This document shows positions 34,807 through 43,279 of a stretch of 64,000 nucleotides of DNA, piece by piece (position 1 is the first letter of the stretch; every line of letters begins with the position of its first letter). Both the position numbers and the translations under genes were made by a program. Source of the stretch: Mycolicibacterium aurum (GTDB taxonomy: Bacteria; Actinomycetota; Actinomycetes; Mycobacteriales; Mycobacteriaceae); assembly GCF_900637195.1 (NCBI RefSeq), contig NZ_LR134356.1, forward strand, positions 4,712,001 to 4,776,000. The letters run 5' to 3'. The notes beneath the pieces are model-generated. The model was not told the DNA's origin, made no database searches, and was given only the letters and a program-made list of their open reading frames with translations.

Positions 34807-35274
34807 ATGTCGAGAACTCCCAAATACATGGCAGTACAGGGCGCCGCCGTGATCATGGCGGTCGTGCTGATCGTGATCGGGGCGCTCGGCTTCGTGCCGG
34901 GCGCGACCACGGATCTCGACCAACTCTCCTGGTTCGGCCATCATTCCGGCGCAAGGCTTTTCGGCACGTTCGCGGTGTGCGCGGTGCTCAACCTCGTACA
35001 CCTGGTGATGGGCGCGGCGGGGTTCTACTTCGCCAGGACCTATGCGGGCTCCCGGGCCTATCTGCTGGCCGGTGGCGCGCTGTACCTCGGACTGTGGCTC
35101 TACGGTGTGCTCGTGGAGTTCGGCAGCGATGCCCACGTGATCCCACTCAACTCTGCCACCAACTGGCTGCACCTGGGACTGGGCGCGGTGATGGCGCTGC
35201 TTGCGGTCACGCTGGCAGGACAGCACGACCCGACGAAGCGGCGACCCAGGATGCGGCGCGCCGCGTCGCACTGA
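34807..35274 (+). CDS. DUF4383 domain membrane protein
   Basis: A 155-residue protein with four transmembrane helices: AVQGAAVIMAVVLIVIGALG, LFGTFAVCAVLNLVHLVMGA, AYLLAGGALYLGLWLYGVLV and NWLHLGLGAVMALLAVTLAG. The pattern LFGxFxVxxxxNxVHLxxGxxG and NWLHLxLG is the DUF4383 signature, a common actinobacterial family of unknown role. Convergent with ppx. Confidence 0.88.
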   Translation: MSRTPKYMAVQGAAVIMAVVLIVIGALGFVPGATTDLDQLSWFGHHSGARLFGTFAVCAVLNLVHLVMGAAGFYFARTYAGSRAYLLAGGALYLGLWLYGVLVEFGSDAHVIPLNSATNWLHLGLGAVMALLAVTLAGQHDPTKRRPRMRRAASH

Positions 35275-35292
35275 CCCTCGCCCACCCGCGCT

Positions 35293-36231
35293 TTACGCGA
35301 TGGACAGCGCGATGCCGTCGAGGATGTCGTGCTCGCTGACCACCAGCTCCGAGATACCGGCACGCTCCCCCAGCACCGCGGCCAGCTCCTGCACGATCAG
35401 CGCTCCGCCGCCGATGACGTCGACGCGGCCCTCGTGCATCGGGCCGAGAGCCGCCCGCTGCTGGCGGGTCATCGCCAGCAGCTCCGCGCACACGGAGAGC
35501 AGGTCGTCGAACGGGACCCGGGACAGATGGATGGAGTCGGCGTCGTAGGTGGTCATCTTGTGGGCCAGCGCAGCCAGCGTGGTCATCGTGCCCGCCACCC
35601 CCACCCAGGTGTGCGCCTGTTCCACGGGCACCGCCGCCAGCACGTCGGCCAGCGCGTCGCGCACCACCTGCCGCGCTGCGGTGATCTCGTCATCGGTGGG
35701 CGGATCCGAGCGCAGGCAGCGTTCGGTGAGCCGGACGCAGCCGATGTTCGCCGAATAGCCTGCCGTCACATCCCCGGAACCGAGCACCACCTCGGTCGAG
35801 CCGCCGCCGAGATCGACGACGACGAAAGGTGCTTCAGCAGAATCGAGTTCACCGACGGCGCCCCGAAAGGACAGCTCCGCTTCTTCGGCGCCGGTGATCA
35901 CCTCGGCCACCGCGCCGGGCACGACGGTGCCGAGGACCTCCGACGTCATCGCGAAGAACTGTTCACGGTTGGATACGTCCCGCGCCGCCGACGTCGCGAC
36001 CATCCGGACGGCGCCGACGCCGTGGCGGCGCATCACCTCGGCATAGTCGACGAGCGCCGCGTGCGTGCGCGCCAGCGCCTCCGGCGCGAACTCTCCGGTG
36101 GCGTCGACCCCCTGACCGAGACGCACGATCCGCATCTCCCGGTGCACGTCGCGCAACCTGCCGTCGCTGACATCGGCGACCAGCAACCGAATCGAGTTCG
36201 TCCCGCAGTCGACCGCGGCTACGCGACTCAT
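35293..36231 (-). CDS. ppx: Exopolyphosphatase / Ppx-GppA family phosphatase
   Basis: A 312-residue actin-fold phosphatase of the Ppx/GppA family (Rv1026 position). N-terminal AAVDCGTNSIRLLVADV, then the phosphate loop VVDLGGGSTEVVLG and VIGGGALIV. It removes phosphate from polyphosphate or from (p)ppGpp-type nucleotides; this short form lacks the C-terminal HD-like extension of E. coli Ppx. ATG 36231 overlaps the DUF501 stop by 4 nt, as part of the eno-ftsB-DUF501-ppx operon. Confidence 0.9.
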   Translation of the reverse strand: MSRVAAVDCGTNSIRLLVADVSDGRLRDVHREMRIVRLGQGVDATGEFAPEALARTHAALVDYAEVMRRHGVGAVRMVATSAARDVSNREQFFAMTSEVLGTVVPGAVAEVITGAEEAELSFRGAVGELDSAEAPFVVVDLGGGSTEVVLGSGDVTAGYSANIGCVRLTERCLRSDPPTDDEITAARQVVRDALADVLAAVPVEQAHTWVGVAGTMTTLAALAHKMTTYDADSIHLSRVPFDDLLSVCAELLAMTRQQRAALGPMHEGRVDVIGGGALIVQELAAVLGERAGISELVVSEHDILDGIALSIA

Positions 36232-36722
36232 GAGACCCACACCTTCCTGTCGAGGATTCCTGCCATCTCGGGCTCTACCGCCAGCACAGCCAGCGCCTCG
36301 TCTCCGAACGGGTTCACGCCCGGCCCCTTCGCCAGCGCATGCGCGATCACCACGTGCAGGCACTTGACCCGGTCCGGCATACCGCCGCCGGAGAACGTCG
36401 TGCCCAGGGATTCGATCGCATCCCGTTCGGCGAGAAAGGACTCGTGCGCACGCCGGTACGCAGCCGCAAGCTCGGGGTCCTGCCCGAGACGTTCGGTCAT
36501 GTCGCGCATCATTCCCGACGATTCGAGCCGGCTGGCAGCGGCCGTCAGCACCGGATGGGTCAGGTAGTACAGCGTCGGAAACGGTGTTCCATCAGGCAGT
36601 TTCGGCGCCGTCTTCACCACGGCCGGCTCGCCGTTGGGGCATCGATAGGCGATCTCGAGCACGCCGCGGGGCTCCCTGCCCAACTGCCGCGCGACGGCGT
36701 CGAGATCGGACTGCTCAACCAC
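36228..36722 (-). CDS. DUF501 domain protein (Rv1025-like)
   Basis: A 164-residue soluble protein: DAVARQLGREPRGVLEIAYR, GTPFPTLYYLTHPVLTAAAS, ESLGTTFSGGGMPDRVKCLH, then LAKGPGVNPFGDEAL. This is the DUF501 family, found next to eno and ppx in actinobacteria; function unknown. Start GTG 36722 lies inside the end of ftsB (8-nt overlap), so translation is coupled. Confidence 0.92.
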   Translation of the reverse strand: MVEQSDLDAVARQLGREPRGVLEIAYRCPNGEPAVVKTAPKLPDGTPFPTLYYLTHPVLTAAASRLESSGMMRDMTERLGQDPELAAAYRRAHESFLAERDAIESLGTTFSGGGMPDRVKCLHVVIAHALAKGPGVNPFGDEALAVLAVEPEMAGILDRKVWVS

Positions 36723-37482
36723 CGGGCGGCGGCGCACTCGGCGCGATGGGTTCTGGCGCGCTGGGCGCACCGGGGGGCGGCGGCGGAGCCGTCGGAAGTG
36801 CGCCGTGCGGCGCATCGGCGATGGTGTGCCACAGGGACGTGTACCAGGGGTCGGTGTTGGTCGCCTCGGTCAGCTCGTCGGTCGGGGCGTTGGGCACCTC
36901 GGCCCCCGGGGGAAGCTGCACCTGGTACGGGATCTCACCGGGCATCACGAAGCCGAGACGTTCGCGGGCCTGCGCGGCGATGAACACCGGATCGGCGAGC
37001 TTGGCCTTCTGCTCCTCCAATTCCGAGATCTGCTGCCGCAGTTGGGCTTCGCTGGCCTGGAGTTGCTTCATCTCCGTGCGCTGCCCGAAGTACGTCCGCA
37101 CCGGACCGGCGATCGTCAGCGTCAGCACGCACACCACCGCCGCCAGAATGGCCGCCCGCCGAGCGGCCGAACCGAACCGCTGCTCCGCGGCCGCCTCGGC
37201 AGACGCGATGATCGACTCCCGGATCGAGCCGCCACCGTCGCGGTCGTCGTCGATCAACCCGGCGTCGTCGTCCGGCGCGCTGCCGGCCGGACCCGCGGTG
37301 ATCGCCTTCTGCGGTCCGGGCTCTGCGCTGCGGATCTCGCGGCGCGCGCCCGTCCCGCGCGGCTTTCCCCGCGCGGAGTCGCCGGCCTTGGCGGACTTGC
37401 CCGGCCGCGACGCGGGAGCCTTCTTGCTCCTCGCGTCCGCGGAGGACCTCCGGCGCGGGTCAGGCCGATTTGCTTCGGGCAC
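36715..37482 (-). CDS. FtsB/DivIC-like septum formation protein
   Basis: A 255-residue bitopic protein (Rv1024 position). Residues 1-105 are basic, then acidic, and disordered; the transmembrane helix is ~109-127, the coiled coil ~132-162 (RQQISELEEQKAKLADP), and the FtsB-type ARERLGFVMPGE follows. The tail is Pro-rich (PTAPPPPPGAPSAPEP). It would join FtsL and FtsQ in the divisome. It begins 3 nt after eno ends. Confidence 0.88.
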   Translation of the reverse strand: MPEANRPDPRRRSSADARSKKAPASRPGKSAKAGDSARGKPRGTGARREIRSAEPGPQKAITAGPAGSAPDDDAGLIDDDRDGGGSIRESIIASAEAAAEQRFGSAARRAAILAAVVCVLTLTIAGPVRTYFGQRTEMKQLQASEAQLRQQISELEEQKAKLADPVFIAAQARERLGFVMPGEIPYQVQLPPGAEVPNAPTDELTEATNTDPWYTSLWHTIADAPHGALPTAPPPPPGAPSAPEPIAPSAPPPGG

Positions 37483-37485
37483 GGG

Positions 37486-38775
37486 CTATTTGGTCTCCAC
37501 CGAGAATCGAGGGAAGGCCAGGTCGCCTGCGTAGCGGGCGGCGTCGCCGAGTTCCTCTTCGATACGGAGCAGCTGGTTGTACTTCGCGACGCGCTCACTG
37601 CGGGCCGGGGCGCCGGTCTTGATCTGACCGCTGCCGACCGCGACGGCGAGATCGGCGATCGTGGTGTCCTCAGTCTCACCGCTGCGGTGGCTCATCATCG
37701 TCCGGTAGCCGCTGTTGTGGGCGAGCGCGACCGCGTCAAGGGTCTCGGTCAGCGTGCCGATCTGGTTCACCTTCACCAGCAGCGCGTTGGCCGCACCCTT
37801 GTCGATGCCATCCTCCAGGCGCTCGGGATTGGTGACGAACAGGTCGTCGCCGACGATCTGCACCTTGTCGCCGATCGCAGTCGTCAGCGCCACCCAGCCG
37901 TCCCAATCGTCCTCGGACAGCGGGTCCTCGATCGACACCAACGGGTACGTGCTCACCAGGTTCTCGTAGAAGGACGCCATCTGCTCCGCAGTGCGGGTCT
38001 CCCGCTCGAACGCGTAACCGGTTCCCTCGGTGTAGAACTCGGTGGCGGCCACGTCGAGCGCCAGCGCCACGTCGCTGCCCACCTTGTAGCCGGCGCCCTC
38101 GATGGCGGCGGCGATCAGGTCGAGTGCGGCCGTGGTGCCGGGCAGATCCGGCGCGAAACCGCCCTCGTCGCCGAGGCCGGTGGACAGGCCCTGCTTCTTG
38201 AGCACGGACTTCAGGGAGTGGTACACCTCGGCACCCCAGCGCAGCGCCTCCTTGAAGCTGGGCGCACCGATGGGGGCGATCATGAACTCCTGGACGTCGA
38301 CGCCGCTGTCGGCGTGGGCGCCGCCGTTGATGATGTTCATCATCGGTACCGGCAGGATGTGCGCGTTGGGTCCGCCGAGGTAGCGGAACAGCGGAAGTTC
38401 GGCGGACTGCGCCGCGGCCTTGGCCACCGCCAGCGACACGCCCAGGATCGCGTTGGCCCCCAGTCGCGACTTGTCGGGAGTGCCGTCCAGATCCACCAGC
38501 GCCTGGTCGACCAGGCGCTGCTCGTCGGCACCCAGCCCGATCACCGCGGGTGCGATCTCGTCGAGCACCGCCTCGACGGCCTTCTCCACGCCCTTGCCGA
38601 GGTAACGGGAGCCGCCGTCACGCAGCTCGACCGCTTCGTGTTCGCCTGTCGAGGCACCAGAGGGGACGGCAGCACGCGCGACAGTCCCGTCCAGCAGGCC
38701 CACCTCGACCTCGACGGTGGGATTTCCCCGGGAATCGAGGATCTCGCGGGCTCCGACCTGCTCGATGATGGGCAC
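37486..38775 (-). CDS. eno: Enolase
   Basis: A 429-residue enolase interconverting 2-phosphoglycerate and phosphoenolpyruvate. N-terminal GAREILDSRGNPTVEVEV, the loop PSGASTGEHEAVELRD, Mg2+ ligands in ALDVAATEFY, SIEDPLSEDDW and VGDDLFVTN, catalytic Lys in ALLVKVNQIG, and the signature MSHRSGETEDT are all present. First gene of the conserved eno-ftsB-DUF501-ppx operon. Confidence 0.98.
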   Translation of the reverse strand: MPIIEQVGAREILDSRGNPTVEVEVGLLDGTVARAAVPSGASTGEHEAVELRDGGSRYLGKGVEKAVEAVLDEIAPAVIGLGADEQRLVDQALVDLDGTPDKSRLGANAILGVSLAVAKAAAQSAELPLFRYLGGPNAHILPVPMMNIINGGAHADSGVDVQEFMIAPIGAPSFKEALRWGAEVYHSLKSVLKKQGLSTGLGDEGGFAPDLPGTTAALDLIAAAIEGAGYKVGSDVALALDVAATEFYTEGTGYAFERETRTAEQMASFYENLVSTYPLVSIEDPLSEDDWDGWVALTTAIGDKVQIVGDDLFVTNPERLEDGIDKGAANALLVKVNQIGTLTETLDAVALAHNSGYRTMMSHRSGETEDTTIADLAVAVGSGQIKTGAPARSERVAKYNQLLRIEEELGDAARYAGDLAFPRFSVETK

Positions 38776-38850
38776 TTGTTGCCTCCTGGTCTGTGGTCGC
38801 GGCGTGCGGAAACGTACTCAGCCTAGAGCGTGGCCGGTCGGCGGGCGCCT

Positions 38851-39600
38851 TCAGAGCGCATGTCCGTCGGCATAGGCCGTCGCCCAGTCGCGCACCGTCC
38901 GCGCGTACTGATCGGAGTGGTTGTAGGCCCGCAGTGCCTCCATCCAGCCCCGCGGCGTGGACAGATCCTTTCCCCGCCAGCACAGGTAGCCCGCGGCCGA
39001 CAGCGCGGCATCGTCGATGTTGTCGGGGCTGACCTCGCCGTCGTTGTTCGCGTCGACGCCGTAGAGCCGCCAGGTTTCCGGGATGAACTGCATGGGACCC
39101 ATCGCCCGGGCGTACGGCTCGTCACCCTTGTTCTCGATGGCCGGGTCGTGGCTGACCGAACTGTGGTCGAGGATCTCCAGGTTGCCGCCGGTGCCGTCGA
39201 GCAGGACACCGCGGATCGGCGGCGTCACCTCGCCCTCGGGTGAGATGGTGGCGCCGCGATAGGTGCCGTGGTGGCTCTCGACGTGACCGATGCCCGCCAG
39301 CGTGGTCCACGCCAGGTGACAGTCCGGGTTCTCGACCTCGGCCACCCTGGCGGCGTAGGCGTAGGCCTCCAGCGCAGTCACCGGGATCCCCAGCGCCGGT
39401 GCCCGCTCGGCGGCCCACTCGTGCAGCTGGTCGGCGGGCCTGCCGGATGCGTACGTGTCGATTTGCGGGACGGGGTCTCCGGGCGGGGGTGGAACTCCGT
39501 CGGGAATGGGGACGCCGAGCTGCCACGAACAGCTGGAGGCCATGAGCAGCGCTGTCGCACCGATCACGGCCATCGCCTGTAGCCAACGCACCCGTGTCAC
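38851..39600 (-). CDS. lpqU: Lipoprotein LpqU, lytic transglycosylase family
   Basis: A 249-residue exported protein with signal peptide ending MASSC (possible lipobox, Cys24). The SLT-type fold shows GIGHVESHHGTYRGATISPE (catalytic Glu), GPMQFIPETW, the YGVDANNDGEVSPDNIDDAA EF-hand-like loop and AALSAAGYLC. It would cleave peptidoglycan at the cell surface. GTG start at 39600. Position upstream of eno matches M. tuberculosis Rv1022. Confidence 0.9.
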   Translation of the reverse strand: MTRVRWLQAMAVIGATALLMASSCSWQLGVPIPDGVPPPPGDPVPQIDTYASGRPADQLHEWAAERAPALGIPVTALEAYAYAARVAEVENPDCHLAWTTLAGIGHVESHHGTYRGATISPEGEVTPPIRGVLLDGTGGNLEILDHSSVSHDPAIENKGDEPYARAMGPMQFIPETWRLYGVDANNDGEVSPDNIDDAALSAAGYLCWRGKDLSTPRGWMEALRAYNHSDQYARTVRDWATAYADGHAL

Positions 39601-39714
39601 CGGACTCCCTCAAAACCCACTCTGGTCTTAGCCCATGCTGCCACGCGTTCACCGACTGAAGTCTGACCCCGGGCCGACGGACACGGGTGTACATTCATCG
39701 TGCGCTTCAGGAAA

Positions 39715-39733
39715 TGAGGTGAGCCACACCTTG
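39715..39733 (+). promoter_or_regulatory. IdeR/DtxR-like iron box
   Basis: TGAGGTGAGCCACACCTTG matches the core AGGTTAGSCTAACCT at 12 of 15 positions, with perfect AGGT and ACCT ends. It lies 52 bp before the efeU start. Repression by iron-loaded IdeR fits an iron-uptake operon. Confidence 0.55.
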
Positions 39734-39784
39734 CTATGGGTAGCCAAGGCTGGGGTGGGGCAAGGCGTAGTGAAGGACAATGTG

Positions 39785-40708
39785 ATGGTTGCTGGTACAG
39801 ACCTCGCGGTCAGTACGTACTACGCGGCGCCGAACGTGACCTCACAGCTTTTCGGCAGCGGACTCATAGGTTTGAGGGAAGGCCTCGAGGCGGCGATCGT
39901 CGTCTCCATCCTGGTGGCGTTCCTGGTCAAGTCGGATCGCCGGGACGCCCTCAAGTGGGTGTGGCTGGGTGTCGGCGCCGCGGTGGCGATGACCGTCATC
40001 GTGTTCCTGACCATCCAGTTCGGCCAGAACACCATCAGCGGGCTCGGCGCCGAGGCGATTGCCGGCGTCGCGTCGCTGATCGCCGTCGCCATCGTCACGA
40101 CGATGGTCCTGTGGATGAAGAAGGCGGCCGCGTCGATCTCCGGCGAGCTGCGCGGGGGGATGTCCCGCGCCCTGGAAACCGGGCCGCTGGCGGTGACGGC
40201 ACTGGCTTTCCTCGCCGTCGGCCGCGAAGGCGTCGAGACCGCGCTGTTCATGGTCGGGTACGCCGAAGCGCAGACCGCGTGGCCCCTGCTCGGGCTGATC
40301 GTCGGCGTGGCCATCGCCGGGCTGATCGCCTACGGCATGTATCGCGGCGCGTTGAGCATCAACCTCGCGAAGTTCTTCACCTACACCGGAGTCTTCCTGA
40401 TCGTCGTCGCCGCCGGAATCCTGTCCTACGGCGTCGGCGCGCTACAGACGGTGGGCTGGCTGCCCGGCCTGTCCACCAGGGCCTTCGACATCAGCACCTG
40501 GTTCAACTGGTCGGCCTGGTACGGCGAGATCATCCAGGGCATCTTCAACGTCACGCCGACCCCCACGGTGCTGCAACTGGCCGGCTACCTGACCTACCTC
40601 GTCGTCGTGCTGGCACTGTTCCTGCGCCCGACCGCGACGCCCGCACGGCCCACCCCGCCGTCCCCTGAACCCACGAGCAGTCCCTCTACCGAAAGGTCCA
40701 CCACGTGA
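39785..40708 (+). CDS. efeU: Iron permease EfeU (FTR1 family)
   Basis: A 307-residue membrane protein with about seven helices and both REXXE iron-binding motifs: LREGLEAAI near residue 30 and GREGVETALF near 155. It imports iron with EfeO and EfeB. ATG 39785 is preceded by AAGGA at a good distance; longer in-frame starts would overlap the iron box. Its stop overlaps the efeO GTG by 4 nt. Confidence 0.93.
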   Translation: MVAGTDLAVSTYYAAPNVTSQLFGSGLIGLREGLEAAIVVSILVAFLVKSDRRDALKWVWLGVGAAVAMTVIVFLTIQFGQNTISGLGAEAIAGVASLIAVAIVTTMVLWMKKAAASISGELRGGMSRALETGPLAVTALAFLAVGREGVETALFMVGYAEAQTAWPLLGLIVGVAIAGLIAYGMYRGALSINLAKFFTYTGVFLIVVAAGILSYGVGALQTVGWLPGLSTRAFDISTWFNWSAWYGEIIQGIFNVTPTPTVLQLAGYLTYLVVVLALFLRPTATPARPTPPSPEPTSSPSTERSTT

Positions 40709-41868
40709 AGGTCCATTCCTCCGTCGCCGCCGTCGCGGCCGCTCTGGCCGCCCTGACACTCGCCGGCTGCCAGGCCAAAGAGGAGGCGGCCCCCGCCGCC
40801 TCCGACGACGGTGGCGCGGCCCCCGCCGAGATCACCGTCGACGCCTCTGACACGGCGTGCACGCTGTCGGGCACCGAGGGCAGCACCGGCGCCAACACCT
40901 TCGTGATCACGAACAACGGCAACAAGGTGACCGAGTTCTACGTCTACGACGAGGGCGAGCGGGTGATGGGCGAGGTGGAGAACATCTCCCCCGGATTGCA
41001 GCGCAAGCTGATCGTGCAGCTCACCCAGCCGGGCACCTACCAGACGGCGTGCAAGCCCGGCATGATCGGCGACGGCATCCGCGGCGAGTACACGGTCAGC
41101 GGCGAAGAGGTGCAGGTCGACACCGACGGCAAGTTCAAAGAGGCCGCCGACAACTACAAGCGCTACGTCAACAGCCAGGTGGAGGCGCTGGTGCCCGCCG
41201 TCGAGTCTTTCGCGGCGGCCGTGAAGTCCGGTGACGTCGAGGCGGCCAAGACGCAGTTCCCCGTTTCGCGCACCTACTACGAGCGCATCGAGCCCGTCGC
41301 CGAGTCCTTCCCCGACGACCTCGACCCCCGGATCGACCTGCGTGAGGCGGACCTGGAGCCCGGCCAGAAGTGGACCGGCTTCCACGCCCTGGAGAAGCAG
41401 CTCTGGGTGACGGGCCTGCAGCCCGACGCCAATGCGCTGGCGGACCAGCTCGTCGCCGACGTCAAGGAACTCCAGACCGGCGTCTCCGTACCCGATTTCA
41501 CGGTTGACTCCACCCAGATCGCCGGCGGCGCCCAAGGGCTGCTCGACGAGATCGCCACCAGCAAGATCTCCGGTGAAGAGGACATCTTCAGCCACACCGA
41601 CCTGTGGGACTTCAACGCGAACCTGCAGGGCTCGCAGACCGCTGTGGCGTCTGTGCGGCCGATCCTCGACGAGCGCAACCCTGACCTGGGTAAGCGCGTC
41701 GACCAGCGCTTCGAGGAAGTCGAGGCGCTGCTGGAGCGCTACCGTGAGGGCGACGGGTTCGTGCTCTACGACAAGGTCACCGAGCCCGAACGTCAGGAAC
41801 TCTCGCGCGCCATCGACGCGCTGAGCAAGGAAGTCAGCCAGGTGCAAGGTGTCATTGCCCCCCAGTGA
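40705..41868 (+). CDS. efeO: Iron-uptake lipoprotein EfeO
   Basis: A 387-residue exported protein. The signal peptide ends in lipobox LAGC (Cys22). The cupredoxin-like domain (~40-125) keeps two Cys and Met candidates for metal (SDTACTLSG, QTACKPGMIG), and the M75 imelysin-like domain carries HxxE in GFHALEKQLW. It binds iron outside the membrane for EfeU. GTGA overlap with efeU. Confidence 0.93.
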   Translation: MKVHSSVAAVAAALAALTLAGCQAKEEAAPAASDDGGAAPAEITVDASDTACTLSGTEGSTGANTFVITNNGNKVTEFYVYDEGERVMGEVENISPGLQRKLIVQLTQPGTYQTACKPGMIGDGIRGEYTVSGEEVQVDTDGKFKEAADNYKRYVNSQVEALVPAVESFAAAVKSGDVEAAKTQFPVSRTYYERIEPVAESFPDDLDPRIDLREADLEPGQKWTGFHALEKQLWVTGLQPDANALADQLVADVKELQTGVSVPDFTVDSTQIAGGAQGLLDEIATSKISGEEDIFSHTDLWDFNANLQGSQTAVASVRPILDERNPDLGKRVDQRFEEVEALLERYREGDGFVLYDKVTEPERQELSRAIDALSKEVSQVQGVIAPQ

Positions 41869-41887
41869 GCGACGCTCACAATCCGGC

Positions 41888-43195
41888 GTGAGTGATGTGT
41901 CGCAGCCGGCTCAGCCCGAACCTCAACGGTCCGGGCTGAGCCGCCGCAAGCTGTTCGGTGCCGCCGGGGTGACGGCCGCGGTGGTCGGTGCGGCAGGCGC
42001 GGGAGCGCTCGCCGGGCGGGCCTCCGCGGCGCAGACACCGGAGGGCCACCTGCACACGGCGGTGCCGTTCCGCGGCGAGCATCAGGCGGGCATCGTCACC
42101 GAAGCCCAGGACCGCATGCACTTCGCGACGTTCGACGTGACGACGAAGAGTCGCGACGACGTCGTGAAGATGCTCGCGGACTGGACCGAGATGGCCGAGC
42201 GGATGACCCAGGGTAAGGAGGCGTTCCCCAACGGCTCCACCGGCCAGAACCCGTACTCGCCGCCATCGGACACCGGGGAAGCTCTGGGGCTGCCGCCGTC
42301 ACAACTCACGCTGACCATCGGGTTCGGGCCGTCGTTCTTCCTCAAGGACGGCGTCGACCGCTTCGGCATCGCCGACAAAAAGCCTGCCGAACTGGTGGAC
42401 CTGCCCAAGTTCCCGAACGAGAAGATCGACCCCGCCCGCAGCGGCGGCGACATCGTCGTCCAGGCCTGCGCCAACGACCCGCAGGTCGCCGTGCACGCTA
42501 TCCGCAACCTGGCCAGGATCGGCTTCGGCACCGTCGCCGTGCGGTACTCGCAGCTGGGCTTCGGCCGCACCTCGTCGACCACGCGCGAGCAGTCCACACC
42601 GCGAAATCTGTTCGGGTTCAAGGACGGAACCGCCAACCTGCGCTCCGACGAAGCCGAGAAGCTGCGCGATTTCGTGTGGGTCGCCGACGGAGACGGGCCG
42701 GCGTGGATGAACGGTGGTTCCTACCTGGTGGCGCGGCGCATCCGGATGCGCATCGAGCAGTGGGACCGCACCACGCTGCTGGAGCAGGAACGCGTCGTCG
42801 GCAGGCAGAAGGGCTCCGGCGCGCCGATGGGACTGACCGAGGAGTTCGACGATCTCGACTTCGACCTCACCGACGACAAGGGCGAGCCGGTCATCGACAC
42901 GCTGGCCCACGTCCGGCTGGCGTCGCCAGAGAACCTGGGCGGCATCGAGATCCTGCGCCGCGGTTACAACTTCACCGACGGGTCGGACGGCTTCGGACAT
43001 CTGGACGCCGGGTTGTTCTTCATCGCCTTCGTGCGCAACCCGATCACCCAGTTCATCCCGATGCAGAATGCGATCTCGCGCCACGATGCGATGAACGAGT
43101 ACGTGACGCCCACCAGCTCCGCCGTGTTCGCCTGTCCGCCAGGCATTCCCGAGGGCGACACGTCGACGTTCTGGGGCTCGACGCTCTTCTACTGA
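41888..43195 (+). CDS. efeB: Dye-decolourising peroxidase EfeB
   Basis: A 435-residue haem peroxidase of the DyP family, exported by Tat: SRRKLF followed by a hydrophobic AAGVTAAVVGAAGAGAL and ASAA cleavage. The GxxDG-type motif is GFKDGTANL, and the distal region has the IRMRIEQWDR Arg. It would oxidise substrates or release iron from haem outside the membrane. GTG 41888 gives a Tat signal of normal length; GTG 41849, overlapping efeO, is also possible. Confidence 0.9.
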   Translation: MSDVSQPAQPEPQRSGLSRRKLFGAAGVTAAVVGAAGAGALAGRASAAQTPEGHLHTAVPFRGEHQAGIVTEAQDRMHFATFDVTTKSRDDVVKMLADWTEMAERMTQGKEAFPNGSTGQNPYSPPSDTGEALGLPPSQLTLTIGFGPSFFLKDGVDRFGIADKKPAELVDLPKFPNEKIDPARSGGDIVVQACANDPQVAVHAIRNLARIGFGTVAVRYSQLGFGRTSSTTREQSTPRNLFGFKDGTANLRSDEAEKLRDFVWVADGDGPAWMNGGSYLVARRIRMRIEQWDRTTLLEQERVVGRQKGSGAPMGLTEEFDDLDFDLTDDKGEPVIDTLAHVRLASPENLGGIEILRRGYNFTDGSDGFGHLDAGLFFIAFVRNPITQFIPMQNAISRHDAMNEYVTPTSSAVFACPPGIPEGDTSTFWGSTLFY

Positions 43196-43213
43196 CGTCG
43201 GGCCGCGGCGCCA

Positions 43214-43278
43214 TCGTCGAAATCCACGTTGTGCAGACTACGTGCGAGAGCAGGCCTGCACAACGTTGATCTCGACGA
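43214..43278. terminator. Long imperfect palindrome between efeB and mazG
   Basis: Arms 43214-43236 and 43256-43278 pair over 23 bp with two mismatches around a 19-nt loop. It starts 18 bp after the efeB stop and ends 1 bp before the mazG stop, so it can serve both convergent genes. Confidence 0.7.
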
Positions 43279-43279
43279 G

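Noticed and set aside
39635..39784. Longer N-terminus for EfeU
   Set aside because: It would run through the iron box and lacks family sequence; ATG 39785 has a good ribosome binding site.
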